The notes beneath the pieces are model-generated. The model had not been told where the DNA came from. It was given only the letters and a program-made list of their open reading frames with translations, and ran no database searches. A DNA stretch of 5,417 bases from JAHRVQ01 sp047616645 (lineage in GTDB: Bacteria; Pseudomonadota; Gammaproteobacteria; Pseudomonadales; Azotimanducaceae), in contig JBLHIH010000202.1 of assembly GCA_047616645.1 (NCBI GenBank), positions 1-5,417 on the forward strand, given 5' to 3'. Both the position numbers and the translations under genes were made by a program. Below, piece by piece: positions 5,075-5,417 of this stretch (positions within the stretch are counted from its first letter, which is position 1; each line of letters starts with the position of its first letter).

Positions 5075-5417
5075 ATGGGTAGCAAGATTAAGTTAAATGA
5101 GTCTGAGAAGTCGCTTTTTCGAGAAAGTGTGCATAAATTTCTTGCAGCAGAGGTTGAGCCTTATTTTGACCAGTGGGAAAGAGATGAGATTTTTCCGAGA
5201 GAGCTTTGGCGGAAACTTGGGGAAAATGGCTTTCTTTGTGTGGATATGCCTTCAGAGTACGGTGGTTATGACGCTCCTTTTGAACTGAGTTGCGTCGTTA
5301 TCGAGGAAGTATCACGGGCTGGTTATGGGGCGCTAGCCACTAGTTTGTCAGTCCATTCAGATATTGTTGCACCCTATATACTTGATTTGGGGACAGAAGC
5401 GCAAAAAGAGCGTTGGT
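5075..5417 (+). CDS. Acyl-CoA dehydrogenase, N-terminal part (runs off the window)
   Basis: The first 114 codons are open to the right edge of the window. The protein starts MGSKIKLNESEKSLFRESV and continues KFLAAEVEPYFDQWERDEIFP, then LWRKLGENGFL, the PSEYGGY turn and EEVSRAG. This is the standard all-helical N-terminal domain of FAD-dependent acyl-CoA dehydrogenases, which form the alpha-beta double bond of acyl-CoA thioesters and pass electrons to electron-transferring flavoprotein. Full-length members have about 380-400 residues, so about 270 lie beyond the window, including the FAD-binding middle domain and the catalytic glutamate. Chain-length specificity cannot be judged. ATG 5075 is chosen for its GGAG; ATG 5051 would add eight residues, MSTNLEQL, and the frame is open back to 4994. 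The gene diverges from the MBL/cNMP gene across a 210-bp control region. Confidence 0.9.
   Translation, partial: MGSKIKLNESEKSLFRESVHKFLAAEVEPYFDQWERDEIFPRELWRKLGENGFLCVDMPSEYGGYDAPFELSCVVIEEVSRAGYGALATSLSVHSDIVAPYILDLGTEAQKERW

Noticed and set aside
5097..5288. 63-codon plus-strand frame in the right end
   Set aside because: The overlapping frame from 5075 encodes a clear acyl-CoA dehydrogenase; this one is out of frame with it.

Overview
The window looks like chromosomal DNA of a free-living, probably marine or aquatic, gammaproteobacterium. The base composition is moderate, with a GC fraction somewhat below half by eye. The proteins resemble gammaproteobacterial families: a YieH-like HAD phosphatase, a 515-residue 'acetolactate synthase-like' ThDP enzyme and an acyl-CoA dehydrogenase. 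Genus cannot be assigned from the sequence alone. There are no tRNAs, rRNAs, CRISPR arrays or intact mobile elements.

Layout. Positions 1-175 are a leader with a perfect Fnr/Anr-type palindrome at its left edge, a second palindrome, a -10 box and a good Shine-Dalgarno. Positions 176-2370 hold a two-gene rightward operon: a ThDP-dependent decarboxylase/ligase-type enzyme, then 20 nt later a GTG-started YieH-like sugar-phosphate phosphatase. Positions 2371-2714 are a convergent intergenic region with hairpins and a probable intrinsic terminator. Positions 2715-4864 (minus strand) hold what should be one gene. It encodes a 716-residue protein with an uncharacterised N-terminal domain, a metallo-beta-lactamase fold and two cyclic-nucleotide-binding-type domains. 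A one-base shortfall in an A5 run (T5 on the plus strand, 4096-4100) splits it into two reading frames. The metal-binding HLHDDH signature lies exactly in the gap between them. Positions 4865-5074 are a divergent promoter region with a good sigma70 promoter for the minus-strand gene, three ATTGG units at an exact 11-bp period abutting its -35 box, and overlapping inverted repeats. From 5075 to the right edge is the start of an acyl-CoA dehydrogenase that runs off the window.

How they work together. The ThDP enzyme and the phosphatase are probably co-transcribed, but no shared pathway can be proven. The metallohydrolase/cNMP-binding protein and the acyl-CoA dehydrogenase share a control region and diverge, so co-regulation is possible. 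The most notable items are the frameshift through the metal site of the multidomain MBL-cNMP protein and the helically phased repeats upstream of its promoter.
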